A stretch of 64,000 bases of DNA, from the NCBI GenBank assembly GCA_027946555.1, contig JAPEVC010000131.1, positions 1 to 64,000 of the forward strand, written 5' to 3'. The stretch comes from Gnomoniopsis sp. IMI 355080. Its lineage: Eukaryota > Ascomycota > Sordariomycetes > Diaporthales > Gnomoniaceae. Position numbers and translations under genes: made by a program. A model generated the notes under the pieces. That model was not told the DNA's origin. It saw only the letters and a list, made by a program, of their open reading frames with translations, and did no database searches. Shown one piece after another: positions 34,129 through 45,357 of this stretch (position 1 is the first letter of the stretch; each line of letters starts with the position of its first letter).

Positions 34129-35310
34129 CTTGGCGTGTGAGCTTGATTCGTCTCGTGGAGGTAGTTGAGAGTCGGAAAGGTAAGTGGCGGTATTAACGGT
34201 GGTCATACGAGAGCCATGGTGTTGTCGAGGAGGTGCTTTGTTGACATGAGTCTGTGGAATTCGGGGGGGATTTGTAGGTAGTGATGTTGATGACATGTGC
34301 TGAGGAACGTCCAGCCTGCGACTGCAGGGTATTCCAGGGACAGGGGTATCCGGCACGTCGGGAGCTGGGCCACATGCGGGCCGGGAACGTAGTGGCGCTC
34401 GGCAGTGGGTTCACCGGAAGGGAAATTGACTTTGGATACAGCACTGCGTAGTTGTTCCACCAGGTACCATAATACGTAGTAGCTTGTTTCTTTGAATCAA
34501 ATTTTCTCGCCCTGTTCAGATAGAGTTTGAAGGGGCCAATTTTTAACTAGATGCTAGTCCTTCTTGACTTAAAGTGCCTGCATCTGCGCGAGTCTAAAAC
34601 GTGGGTCGGGTGACGTACCAGTACTATACTTGGTAGAAGGTGCCAAAGGTCCAGAGCCATGGGCCTGCCTTGACACTGCAAATTTGACGAAAGCGACAGA
34701 ACCTAGACGGCGCGCTCCAGCGCTAATAACGTCCACATCAATTGTCCTTCGGTTGGAGATCTTCGCAACATACACAACACCATGCCACACCACACCACAC
34801 GTTGATTCATCCTCCCTCATCCAATCCATCATCTTGTCGTCTTTTACATCGTCGCATTCAAGAAGGCATCGCTTCAGATACACGAGTCACAAGCTCGACA
34901 ACATTCAAGCACTGTCCTTCACCAGTCAGACTCTGAATAGTTGTAGCGCATTACTTCGTTGAGGTCTGTTGCAGCTTTGGACCTCAGGCTGAGGCTGCTG
35001 CATGTGTGACAATCACCAGGGAGTTCGTTTCCCTTGCCTGCTTGTTGCCAAACCAGCTGTGCCAAGCCCAACAAGGCCTGCCTAGTACGGGTAGCGCAAG
35101 GCCCGGAACAGCGGCACACGACCTCCTGGTTGCGTGCGACCTGGCCGCTGCGAGCCATTCAATTTCGCGTCAGCCTTCCCAAAAGTCCAAAAATTTAGGT
35201 AATCCGCATCGGCCTGGTCCATACTCGCCAAACGATCGCCACACCCGGACCCCTCCCTACAACAGAAGAATCACACGGCCTATTTTGCACTTGTGACTCT
35301 GGTCATCATC
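34129..35310. other. divergent promoter region
   Basis: About 1.2 kb between the acetyltransferase (minus) and the Sgf11-like gene (plus). Two in-frame ATGs upstream of the chosen acetyltransferase start fall in its left end. Open frames at 34569-34883 and 35006-35296 have no recognisable features. Confidence 0.45.
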
Positions 35311-36559
35311 ATGAGCGAGTCCCTTGGAGCCGGCTCTTCCACCGGCAGAGCGGGATTGCTGAAGCCAGCCCAAGACGCCGACCAGTTTGACATATTCGTG
35401 AGCTTTGCCCGAGACCTTCCCACCCCTGTCCAAGCTGACAGACCTCTGCCCTCAGGCAACCCAAGTCCTCGATGACATACTGTACAACACCATTTTCGAC
35501 CTCTGCCTCGAGGTCCATCGCTCAGAGAAGATCGCCCGCGCAGAGACCGCTGCTATAAGGATCGAGAAGCTGGCAGCCGACTCTGCAGATCCTTTAGAAA
35601 CGGACACCAGGCCGAATCTGCGCATTGACAATGGTGCTGCAGTTTACGAGGACGGCAAGGTTTTCTTGAAGGGGAATCCACTCGAAACTACAAAGGACAT
35701 ACTATGCCCTCGATGCCATCTCCCGCGATTGCTCGCTCCTACCGACGGAAGAGGCGCGCAGAAACCCGATCCCGAGATCATTTACTGCAAGAAACACCCT
35801 TATATCGACAAGCCTGGCTATGACATCTATGGCCAAACATGGGTGGCACCAGGACCGGGCCGTGGCAAGAAGAAGAAAGACATGGAAAAGAAGCTGGACG
35901 CCAGCGTGGACGGTACTGTGACTCCAACACCAGATGGGCAAAGGCCCCCGAATGTGCTATCGTTCCCCTCTGCTACGTGCAGCAAATGCAAGCGGTGTAT
36001 ACTGGTCACTAGGTTGAATAATCACATGGGATCTTGCATTGGCAACAGTGGCAGGAACGCCAGTCGAGTGGCATCACAGAAGATCTCCAATGGTGGCAGT
36101 GGTAGTGTCAATAATGACGGAACACCGCCATCCAGCCAGAAAGGAACGCCGGTGAACGGCTCACGTGCTGGCAGTCCACGAAAGAGAGATGTGGAAGAAT
36201 TTGACGAGGATCAGGAGTCGGATGCCACCAACCCGAAGAAGAAGGTTAAGAAGCTGAAAGGACCCACGACGAAGATTCTGCTCAAGAACAAGCCTAAAAA
36301 GGACAAGGAGAAAGTTAAGACGAACTCGTTCCTGAGTGTGGAGTCCAAAGTCGATGATGATGACGATGACGAGGACAAAAAGTCAACAGTTCAAGTTGCG
36401 CCCAAGAAACCCCTCGGGAAGCAGTCGTCGCCCGCAAAGAAGCTGAAGCTAGGCGCACACAAACCGCCACTAGGATCGCCAAAGCCCAAAAATAGCAGTC
36501 AGGCCGACGGCGGTTACGAATCGTCCGACACGCTGTCTGAACCTCCACAAGCTTCGTAG
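35311..36559 (+). CDS. SAGA DUB-module Sgf11-like zinc protein
   Basis: Two exons, 35311-35397 and 35456-36559; 396 residues. The 58-bp intron has GTGAGC, branch GCTGAC and CCTCAG; phase 0. Seen: an N-terminal helix ATQVLDDILYNTIFDLCLEVHRSEK like the Sgf11 helix that packs on Sgf73/Sus1/Ubp8 (the motif spans residues about 30-55), a CPRC...YCKKHP segment, a GRGKKKKDMEKK basic stretch, and a finger CSKCKRCILVTRLNNHMGSC of the C-x2-C..H-x3-C Sgf11 type. The C-terminal 190 residues are disordered, Lys-rich with an Asp run. Family knowledge: Sgf11 belongs to the deubiquitinase module of the SAGA coactivator and its finger docks on the nucleosome. The protein is far longer than yeast Sgf11 (99 residues), so the paralogue status is open. 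A donor-like GTAAGAAG lies right after the stop. Confidence 0.78.
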
Positions 36560-37802
36560 GTAAGAAGCAGTCAGGGTCTGGCATCAATATTTGTTGCACG
36601 CCGGACCAGGTATCGGGGCCGTCGTCCACCAATACAAGGGCGTTGGTCAATACAAGCGTCCCACGGCTGTTTCTAGCTGGCCAGATGGCGGACAATCAGA
36701 ACAACGCTATGAAAGTTATCTGTCTACCGTCCATTGCAACAACGCAAAGCCCTGTTGCCAGAGATGTCTGCATCAATACATGGACTTTACATATACCGGA
36801 GTTGGTACGCCATCTTGCAGTCGTTGCGGAGCCTTCAGTCAAGATTGTGATCGTCGATGGCCCTGCAGTAATTGCAAATGGAGGGGATTTGACTGCCTGT
36901 ACCAAGTACAGCCGGTGGGAGATGCGTTCAGTTCCTTACGAGGACATGTGCACCGCATCTCCGTCTGCTCATATTACACCAGGCTAGATTGGAAATGCAC
37001 ACACACCGTACAGGACACTTTGGACTGCGTCCAGTGCCCCGGCAGCTTTCCATGCAAACGATCAAACCATGTCTTTGTTGTCTACTCTTTGGCAACGTGT
37101 GCAAGTACGCATACCCTGAGGATCCCACCACAAGTTGGAGAAAATACAAGACCTCCATCTCGAACATATCCCACACACTGTTCCTAATTGGTGTTGTAAA
37201 CTATTGCGTGTTGATTTACTGGTATTGGTAAGGCGGCAAGTCGCAGTCATGGTATTATTGCCTGGAAGGCGAGTCACACAAGAATTTGCATAACACGGCG
37301 CCGCGGCGGGAGTCTCCAAGCTGACTACGGCAGAGAATGGAATTAGGGACATGCTTGCCTAGTCTGATGGTATTAGTCGTGGACGAATATTGTTGTATAT
37401 CTAAGGATGTCACGATTGTTGGCCTTGATGCCTAACAACCGCCCTACTTTCTTGTGCCCCTTGGGACTTGTGTGATCATACAACCCTGAAAGATTGACTG
37501 ACGCCTGAGAGTGGGGGCAACATTCTCGCTCGTGGAACACCACTGACACCTCTCGGATTCCGGTCGCATAGGTACCCCGTAGTGGTCTGCGATCTCGTAG
37601 AGGCTACGCAACATCTTGCCACAGCTTTCCTTCCGCCTTCCAACCAGTGCATGGACGCCAAACTACACCAGGAGTAACTCTGGTCCTGACTTCGAGAGTC
37701 TACCTGACTTCTTCTGGACGTGGCTCGCTTGCGCTGTACCAGCCGCCTCACGAAATTCGAGAAATGAAGAATTGGTTGTCCGTTTCCTTCGTCTCGCTTG
37801 CT
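36560..37802. other. intergenic with Zn2Cys6-like remnant
   Basis: About 1.2 kb between the Sgf11-like stop and the cyclophilin stop. The only item of note is the cysteine-rich frame at 36591-37187, listed separately. Nothing else is supported. Confidence 0.5.
36591..37187 (+). pseudogene. degenerate Zn2Cys6-type cysteine-rich locus
   Basis: An open frame of 198 codons without an ATG until 36780. From there a 135-residue protein would be read. Seen: CSRCGAFSQDC and PCSNCKWRGFDC together fit C-x2-C-x6-C-x5-C-x2-C-x6-C, the exact fungal zinc binuclear cluster spacing, with the usual RRWPCSNC context. Just upstream, NNAKPCCQRCLHQYMDFTY looks like the second half of another cluster with its last Cys replaced by Phe. 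Downstream, in a different frame (about 37064-37130), IKPCLCCLLFGNVCKYAY looks like the second half of a third. No splice model joins all three cleanly: an intron at 36715-36749 would be only 35 bp. I read this as a decayed or mis-assembled tandem zinc-cluster gene; a functional small protein is possible. Confidence 0.4.
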
Positions 37803-38380
37803 TCAGACATCGTCTCCATCTTCTACTAACCTTGCTCGTATTATCTCTACCTTCTCCACCGGCCTGTCCTCCCCATCCGTCTTGACAAGCCCCAGCCGCC
37901 TCACCACACCCATCCCACTCTTGACGCGCCCAAATACCGTATGCTTCCCATCGAGCCACGGCGCGGGCGCCAGCGTAATGAAGAACTGCGAGCCATTCGA
38001 GTTTGGGCCCGCATTCGCCATGCTCAGAATCCCCGCGCCGGTATGCTTCAGCTCGGGCGTCGACGTGCCCGGCAGCAGCGGGATCTCGTCCTCGAACTTC
38101 TCGCCGTAGATGGAGGTGCCGCCGCGGCCGGTGCCTGTGGGGTCGCCGCCCTGCAGCATGAAGTTGGGGATGATGCGGTGCCAGGGCGTGCTGTTGTAGT
38201 AGCCGCGTTGTGCAAGGGTTGCGAAGTTGGTGCAGGTCTTGGGCGCGTGAGTTGTGTAGAGCTCAAGGGTTATGGTGCCCTAGGTCGAAGGACGGGGGGG
38301 TTAGCTCTGTGTGGGCTTTCGAGATGCAATTTGAGGAGGGGTTGTACCATGGACGTATCTAATGCTACTTCTTTTGCCAT
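37803..38380 (-). CDS. cyclophilin peptidyl-prolyl isomerase, PPIL1 type
   Basis: Two exons on the minus strand, 38380-38348 (11 codons) and 38279-37803; 169 residues, close to the 166 of PPIL1. Seen: MAKEVALDTSM, GTITLELYTTHAPKTCTNF, HRIIPNFMLQGGDPTGTGRGG, GSQFFITLAPAPWLDGKHTVFG. These include the catalytic Arg in HRII, Phe/Met/Gln in FMLQGGD, and the Trp-Leu-Asp-x-x-His pocket. Family knowledge: PPIL1/Cyp1-type cyclophilins are nuclear isomerases that associate with SKIP/Prp45 in the spliceosome. The first exon is short but gives the expected start. Starts of this gene and of the SPP gene are divergent, 540 bp apart. Confidence 0.95.
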
Positions 38381-38917
38381 TCTTGCGTGTGATCGGAGGG
38401 AAAGTCAGGTTGTCGCTCGCGGATGAAGATTGACGACTGGGGTTGTTGGCGGGACGAAATTTAGCACAAGGGACAAGGCTGAAGCTCGGCAAGCTTAGGC
38501 CCTGACCGATGACGTTACAGCGGGAGTTTTGCCTAGGCAAGTGAGCACAAGGCTGAGTGTTTGCCTTCTGTGCCTTCCAAGTTGCTACCTATTCTTTTGT
38601 TCGGTAGGTACGACGAAGCATTGTTGAATCAGCATAAATATTTTCACGTTCTTTTGGTGCTCATATTCTCAGGAGTGCAAGCCACTTATTCCTTCTTCTT
38701 GTCATACATCAAGCGAAAACCGCATCAGAATGACAGATCATCGGTTCTCCTAGTCTCATACACTCATACGGACTTCTCATCGCCGCCAAGCTTCAACTTG
38801 AGGTACAGCCTCCATACCGGCGTCGCCTTCCAGCATAATTGTCACGCTGTGACGAATTCTACTCGCCAAATCCACCAAGAACCTCCAAACAGCGTCTCCG
38901 CGGTGGCAACAAACAAG
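38381..38917. other. divergent promoter region
   Basis: About 540 bp between the cyclophilin and SPP starts. The SPP frame is open through much of it without an ATG, so I treat it as 5' leader. Confidence 0.5.
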
Positions 38918-40645
38918 ATGGCAGACTCATCACCATCGCCTTCAAACGGCGCAGTCGTGTCTGATGGACATACTGTCCAGCCTCCCCTCACGACATGGGA
39001 GCTTCTTGAGAGCATGGATTTCATGGCGCTGGAATTCCAGATGGTCATCTCAGCCATCTTCATCATCTACGTTGGCGCCCATGCCTCACTGCGCCGACCT
39101 CCGTCTGCCGCCCCGCCTGAGCGCAACAAGAACAAGAAACGCAAGAAGGATGGCAAGGACGAACTCAAGGAGCAGTTCGCCCCCGGTTTCGAGGCAAGCG
39201 ATGCCATTCTGTTCCCCCTCATGGCTGGCACTGTCCTCATCGGTCTTTACTACCTCATCAAGTGGCTGCAGGACCCTGCCATCTTAAATACGATACTGCG
39301 GTGGTATATGTCCATCACGGGTGTCATTGGCACCGGCACTTTCTTGGGTAATGCAACACAGGTGCTTCTGGGCTTTGTGTTCCCGGATCACTGGGTCGAT
39401 GGCAAAGGCAAAGTCTGGGACATTGACTCGCGCTACCGCACACAATCTTCTCACATTGAAGGGGAAGAAGTTCAGATCACGAAGGACGCAGCCTCAAAGA
39501 GGACACCCTTTCCCGGTTACGCTTCTTCCCTATCGCTATCCTCGCGTTTGCGGGAAACCTTGTTCACGGTTCGCCACCTGTTGATGGAGGACTGGAATCT
39601 CCAGCTCAACATATGGGGAATGGGTCAGGAGACTATTCCATTCAAGTTCACCACGCTTATCGGCTGCGGTCTGGGCGTCGTCTTGCAAGGCTCGTATCTT
39701 TACACTGGCAATAATATGCTCGCCAACATCATTGGCCTCGCCGTCTGCTACATGGCCTTCATGTACATGTCGGTCACCTCTTTTCCCATCGGGTCGCTCG
39801 TGCTCGCAGGCCTTTTCGTGTACGACATCATCATGGTTTTCTACACACCGTTCATGGTCGGCGTCGCCACGCAACTTGATGTGCCTATCAAGCTTACGTA
39901 CAAAACCGCCAATCGCTCCAGCATGCTTGGTCTTGGAGATATTGTGATCCCCGGGATCTTCATCTGTCTGGCCCTGCGATTCGACTTGTGGAAGCATTAT
40001 CAGCGCAAAATCACCAAGGAGGAGACGGTGCTAACAACAATCAGTGGCAACAAGCAAGGCCTTGGCGGTGATGTCCAGGAGATCACAACCACAGAAAAGG
40101 TATTCCGCGAGGTCAAGGCGCCCTTTGTTGACCCGCGTGGCCAATGGGGTAACCACTTTTGGACAACGAGCTGGCGCAACCTTTTCTTTGGCAACTCCAG
40201 CTCAAGCTCGGTTGCCAATGGCGAATTTGCCAAGACATATTTCCACGCAACCATGCTGGGCTACCTCCTAGGTTTGCTCGTTACCATAGGCATTCTTCTC
40301 ATCTTCAAGCGTGGCCAGCCTGCACTGCTGTACCTGGTCCCTGGCGTTTTGGGCAGCGTGTACTTGACCGGCTGGTGGCGCGGCGAGATGAGCGATCTGT
40401 TCAAGTATACTGAGAACGGTGACTTGGATACGAAAGATGTGGTGGTTGAGGTCGACGGAGACGGGAAGCCTATTGAAGCTGACACCAAGCCTGTGAAGGA
40501 CACAACCGATGGCGAAAACAAGCCTGATTCTGCTGTTGATGTCAAGAAGGATGGTGAGAAGAGGAAAGAGGCATACGAGGCATACGAGGTCTTCACTTTC
40601 TCGATTACTGCACCCGGAGAGGAGGTCATCTCGAAGAAAGACTAG
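38918..40645 (+). CDS. signal peptide peptidase (GxGD aspartyl protease)
   Basis: Single exon, 575 residues from ATG 38918 (CAAGATGGC); the frame runs open upstream but has no earlier ATG. Seen: several membrane helices, the YD motif in LFVYDIIMVFYTPFMV (catalytic Asp about 303), the GLGD motif in MLGLGDIVIPG (catalytic Asp about 341), and QPALLYLVPG (PAL about 468-470). These three are the presenilin/SPP signature. The C-terminal 100 residues are a charged tail with many Lys and Glu. Family knowledge: SPP cleaves signal peptides and tail anchors within the ER membrane; in Aspergillus the SPP SppA also takes part in SREBP activation. An N-terminal cytosolic KKRKKDGKDELK segment links helix 1 and 2. 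The tail ends in SKKD, not a standard KKxx signal. Confidence 0.95.
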   Translation: MADSSPSPSNGAVVSDGHTVQPPLTTWELLESMDFMALEFQMVISAIFIIYVGAHASLRRPPSAAPPERNKNKKRKKDGKDELKEQFAPGFEASDAILFPLMAGTVLIGLYYLIKWLQDPAILNTILRWYMSITGVIGTGTFLGNATQVLLGFVFPDHWVDGKGKVWDIDSRYRTQSSHIEGEEVQITKDAASKRTPFPGYASSLSLSSRLRETLFTVRHLLMEDWNLQLNIWGMGQETIPFKFTTLIGCGLGVVLQGSYLYTGNNMLANIIGLAVCYMAFMYMSVTSFPIGSLVLAGLFVYDIIMVFYTPFMVGVATQLDVPIKLTYKTANRSSMLGLGDIVIPGIFICLALRFDLWKHYQRKITKEETVLTTISGNKQGLGGDVQEITTTEKVFREVKAPFVDPRGQWGNHFWTTSWRNLFFGNSSSSSVANGEFAKTYFHATMLGYLLGLLVTIGILLIFKRGQPALLYLVPGVLGSVYLTGWWRGEMSDLFKYTENGDLDTKDVVVEVDGDGKPIEADTKPVKDTTDGENKPDSAVDVKKDGEKRKEAYEAYEVFTFSITAPGEEVISKKD

Positions 40646-42568
40646 ACGTCTGCTGCTGCCTCTCGTGGACGATACATAATGGGCTAGAGTTATGACCTGT
40701 GTGAAGCATTTGAATGCCACATGGCTACATGCCTGGTGGAATAAGCGTCTTTCTCGTTCCGACACACCTGTCGACTTGTCAAAATGGTGACGAAATTGTG
40801 GCAGAACGGGCAAGAAATCTGTTCACTATAGCGTTGCTACCCGTTGTTTGCATAATATCTTTGGTAGCATACTGAGCAATAAAACTTGTATTACTGGAGC
40901 CAATTTTGTGTTCCGTCTTCAATTTGTGTTTCAGCAGTATCAGCGCATGCTGGATTTTTGACATGGCCCAGCTGCGAACCGCTACGAAGCTTGTAAAGGT
41001 GTTTCCGATAATTTTGGCACGCAATCAGGCCTGGAGCAATATGGTGAGTCTCATTGATCAGCCGCCAAAATTTAGCTACCCTGGACTCATCCTTCTTCCA
41101 TTTCACAGGAAGTTTTTCAGAGCAGTAAGTCACATGTCAAATAGCAGTAGAGCAATTCGAAACTACCTAGGTAAGTAACAAACGCTTCCAAAACTACCAG
41201 CCCGCTAGTGATTGTTACTTCTGTCAAAGACTCTCATCATGGCCCACCACTCCGTAACCTGTCCATCGAGATGTAGATGGAACATTTCCGTGCCAGTAGA
41301 ATTCTTCCCAGTAAAAGTATGGCCGAGCACTAGTAATCGTCGCTTAACGATTAAGACTTGATGCATATGCTGATAAACATGGTGTTTAATTTCTTGTCGA
41401 TCTGTAAAGCTGGCATGCTAGATCATGAATATACCTCGAACGCTGGTACATGTGAGATGTGTTTCTCAGCCGTTTACGCACACGAGTTCGTCTTTCCCTG
41501 TGTGGATAGTTGGCAGGTAAAAGCCGGGTTCAGATTCAGGCCATCATTTAAGGACATGCCACTGATGCCCTTTTTCAGTCTTTTTTTCTTGGGCTAGTTC
41601 CCTCACCTACTCCACAAGTATTCCCAAGTTTGCAGTCCAAGCACTCGAAGCAAGCGACAAGCCCCATGAGGTATCGAAAAGTCCACCCCGATTTTTTGAG
41701 CATACAAAGCACATTACCCGTTTATGACTCAATATATTGAACCGTAGAGTAGATTTCTTTCTGCACTCATTGCTCTTTTGATTTGGATGGAAGCCTTCAC
41801 AGTGAAGGGGGTTGCCACACGCCGTGCTTACTTTCCTCTTTACGACCAGATCTACCCTCAGGATTGAGCTAGAGGCATACCAAGGCTTGAATACATTACT
41901 GCATGCCCCAATATATAGATGTCCTTACAAATTACACCGACCAGGCTTTTACTCGCGAAAGGAGGCTCCTGCTCTGTTGTTCCAAGATTCACAGGGTACA
42001 CGCGCGAAGTCGAGCATAGGGGTGCGAAACCAGACCTTTCCAGTCTACCAGTACTTAGACATGACTATAAAGCAGACTATGCCCCCTGAAATCCTTCAAT
42101 GTACCTTTATCTTAGCCCACCCCACCTTTTTCAAAGTCCGTTCAACCGATCTCTCAAATTTGTGGCACTTTGCAACTTCGCGTTGACCCCAGCCTAGAGC
42201 TCCAGCTGGGTAAGTTTGCCAGCCGACCGTTCTCCTTCTATGATCTTGATCTCAAGCTCCAATTATCGTTGGATCCCTCCCCTTTCAAACATACTGAACC
42301 TTCCTTTCTTCCAACCCTTTCAACAGCAACTTCAGATTTCTCCTTCAGTCATCACATTAGTCAAGCAAGGTCTCGAGGCCTTCAGTACTAAGCCTGACAA
42401 TTCTTCATTCAACCTTACCTACGTCTTTTGTTCCCAGGAGTCTGTTGACACACCTTCTTCCAGCCATCAACAACCACATCACACCTTTTCAATCACGCAT
42501 TGCAAACATCTACATTCCCGACATTCAGTCTGTGCCATTGCTAAGCGCTGAACCCCCGAGAATCCTTG
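40646..42568. other. intergenic, no supported gene
   Basis: About 1.9 kb between two plus-strand genes. A CTACCTAGGTAAGTAAC element lies near 41164, sharing the CCTAGGTA core of the left-end palindromes. Short open frames at 40906-41178, 41358-41597 and 41812-42186 lack features. The last 400 bp look like a CT-rich promoter and leader. Confidence 0.45.
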
Positions 42569-44199
42569 ATGATGGCAGACAACGCCGAGCACAATGCCAT
42601 GCTCAACAACCTTGGTCGCCTAGGACTTCACAGTCTGGCTTACGAGATCCAAGCAATGATTGCAATGCAAGCTATTTTGTCTGCTAGCAACAGTACGGAA
42701 AGAGCTATCTTGGCTACTGTCAATAAAACATGGCAGACATTTGTCGAAGCTGAGACTTTTCGCAATATCCACGTCGTCCTGGAAGCTACTGATCAAACTG
42801 GTGCTTTCAACCTGATCGGCATGCTGACACCTGCGCGACTTACGCATCTGAAGGAGCTGGCCATTGACATTGAGTGGCCCTTCTTCATCAGAGCTCAAAC
42901 AGTCAGACGTTTCTCAGGCTCAGTTGCTGTCAGGAAGATGAACGACACAATTCTAATTCTGTGTAACTTCTTTCGCGGTCTGCATGGAGCTGACGTGGAT
43001 CCAACAGCACGCGGCCTCAACATTATGCTCCAGCCCATTGAGCCCGCCTTTGTGCGACCTGTCGAGCACAACCTTTCCTCCAGGGCTCTGTTTAGGCGTC
43101 AATTCACCCATGCTGACATCAGTTCTTGGTGGTCGACTACTGATATGCTGAAGCTATCTCCATTCCAACAAACCAGTTGGGTCTCTGGTACGGCAGGTCA
43201 TCTACTCGGTATCAGCCCCACCCTGTCAATCGTCACCGGCCTGGCCTTTCCTCCAGACTTCTTTCCCCCTAGCACAATGAAGTTACTGCTGAACAGGTTC
43301 CCGAACCTCAGATCCGTCAAACTCAGCCCAATGTGTGGATTGGGGAACCCTGGTGGCTGGCGCACTGGTCAGTGATCATTCTATTCTTCTATTGCTGTGT
43401 GCCATGTGGACTAAATTCGCCTTTCTTCACAGATTTCTTCTTGTCAGACTTCAGATCTTTTTCAGATGGCTACCCCATTCCAAAGATCTCTGCTCTCACA
43501 CTCAGCAGGAACCCCTTTGATGTGGGTCATTGGCATAGCGAATTTGAGTCTGCGAGTCGCCTTATCCACTTCAACTTTCGGGCTGCTGAGACAGATCCCC
43601 GGCTGTATGCCTACATTGATGCCATTCGCAACTACACCCGAAGCCTGAGGGCTCTACGGTTCGACCATTTCGCAGCCCCAACCCAATTCTACAAGCAGTT
43701 TTTCGCAGGTATACCGGGCCCCAGTTTCAAATGGGAGGTGCTAAAGGAATTGCATATCACCATGTATGGCAACCAACGGCATCCTCGCAAGAGGGTGCCA
43801 ATGGCTCTCCATGACGGAGCCCACCTCCGTCGTGATGAACAGTATTCAATATTGCAGCTCTTCCACGCAGCAGGCTTTGCAGCTGCCAGTATGCCTTGCC
43901 TCCAGAAGATGACTATTCATATACCAAGGCATGATCAATGGTACATCATGGCTGTCACCCTCCAATTTTCTATTCAGCCTAAGGAGGATACCTCGCTGCA
44001 CAGTATATGGGGCTCGCTAGGGAAGTTGGAGCTTTGGGCTGCACCCAGGGCTGTGTGGGTCGAAGACATCTGGAAGCAGTCTATCGCCGGAATTCACAAA
44101 AAGCTGCAGTGCATTGAGTGGCACAGTGAAGAGTGCCCTGATCCCATGAAAGGCTTTGGTCACTGGGGGAAGGACATGGGCGAAGGGGAAGAGCACTGA
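42569..44199 (+). CDS. F-box-like fungal protein
   Basis: Two exons, 42569-43367 and 43433-44199; 521 residues. The 65-bp intron has GTCAGT, branch GACTAAAT and TTCACAG; phase 1 is kept. Seen: near the N-terminus LHSLAYEIQAMIAMQAIL and ATVNKTWQTFVEAETFRNI, which follow the spacing of fungal F-box segments (LPxEI...VCKEWQ...I...TFxxL). The rest is a leucine-spaced region with FPNLRSVKL, ISALTLSRNPF, LRALRFDHF and LELWAAPRAVWV, reminiscent of irregular leucine-rich repeats. Family knowledge: such F-box-like proteins are numerous and lineage-specific in Pezizomycotina, often linked to SCF ubiquitin ligases, but substrates are unknown. Two adjacent ATGs (42569, 42572) are both possible. No membrane segment or signal. 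Confidence 0.68.
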
Positions 44200-45357
44200 G
44201 AAAGGAGACTCCTGGAGCTTAAAGGAGGCTTAACGACTGAACAAATTGGGAAGTCCAGTCTCCTTGTTGCACACGCAGCGTGTTGGAAGCCTTGAGCACT
44301 ATGCTGCTGGGATTGATAGCGACGCTTGCCTCGCTCAATGCACAGATTGCATAATGCCAGGAAATTGGGAAAAGTTGCAAGAACATCTGGTATTCTGTGG
44401 ACTGCCTTGTGGCTCTGCCAGACTAAGAATATCTCGGGACAATTCGTTTTGGAGATCGACAGATGATATGTCCAAGCTCAGCTCGCTTGATGCTGAGAGA
44501 CCAAGAAAAAGGGAAGCAGCATGTATCTCGTTGGGAGAGCTTGATTGAACTTCACATCTGGACATTTGGGGAAGATGCCTTGCCATGATTACATTTGTAA
44601 GTTCTCCAAACCCCTCCCCGTTCCCAACATACCTCAGGCATACAGCTTCAGGACAAGCAGCGTGAGCAGTCAAGCTTTCGTGCTGACAATTGAAAGCAGG
44701 GAAGAAAAAAAAGGGGGGTTGGAATTGCGTTCTGTCTTTAAGGCAAGGCCTTGTTGGCTTTGCTTTTGGATCAGAAGCTATCTAAAGATTGGGCGAGAAC
44801 ATAATGAGATTTCTGATTTTTGAAGGCGGCAGTGTTGATTTTCTCCACCACATTCCACCCACAGAGTGTTGGCAGATCAAGGGCTACAGCGAGCTCGAGA
44901 CTCCGACCAATTGATTAGAGGGGAAGGAATGGGCAAGTGATGGTTCTGATTGAGGGCCGCAGCCACAAATTACACTTACTCCGCTGGGGCAAGTTTGGAA
45001 AATGGTATACCTGAGGGATTGACTTATGATTCAATACTCGATGATAGGAAATTTGACATTGAGTATGTCAATGGCATAATAGGACTTTCGAAGATGTTTG
45101 TTGTTTTGATACTACGTTTGGTGATCACGAGGTTCATGAGATGAGGTCGGGAGAATGAAGCTTTGCTGACTAAGACTCGATAACGCTGTAAGCGACAGTG
45201 TCGGACTCCGGCTCACGTACACCTTTCCTTACGCAACATCCAAAATCGGTGCACTTCTCCTTCTAATAGCTAATTCTTGCCATGGTATGAATTATACCAG
45301 AGTTTCTACAGAAAGCTGCCGACCTGGGAGACATCTAGAATTGCAACGCATTTCAAC
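44200..45357. other. intergenic, no supported gene
   Basis: About 1.15 kb. Open frames at 44246-44548, 44545-44823 and 44950-45144 have no domain support. A minimal upstream frame ATG GTA TGA at 45282-45290 precedes the PPTase start by about 70 bp. Confidence 0.45.

Noticed and set aside
34129..34356. N-terminal extension of the acetyltransferase from 34356
   Set aside because: The first codon there is GTG, and the in-frame ATGs at 34296 and 34206 add low-complexity sequence; the PIP-box at the ATG 34128 is the more natural start.
38561..38917. Extension of the SPP frame upstream of 38918
   Set aside because: It contains no ATG; the good start context CAAGATGGC is at 38918.
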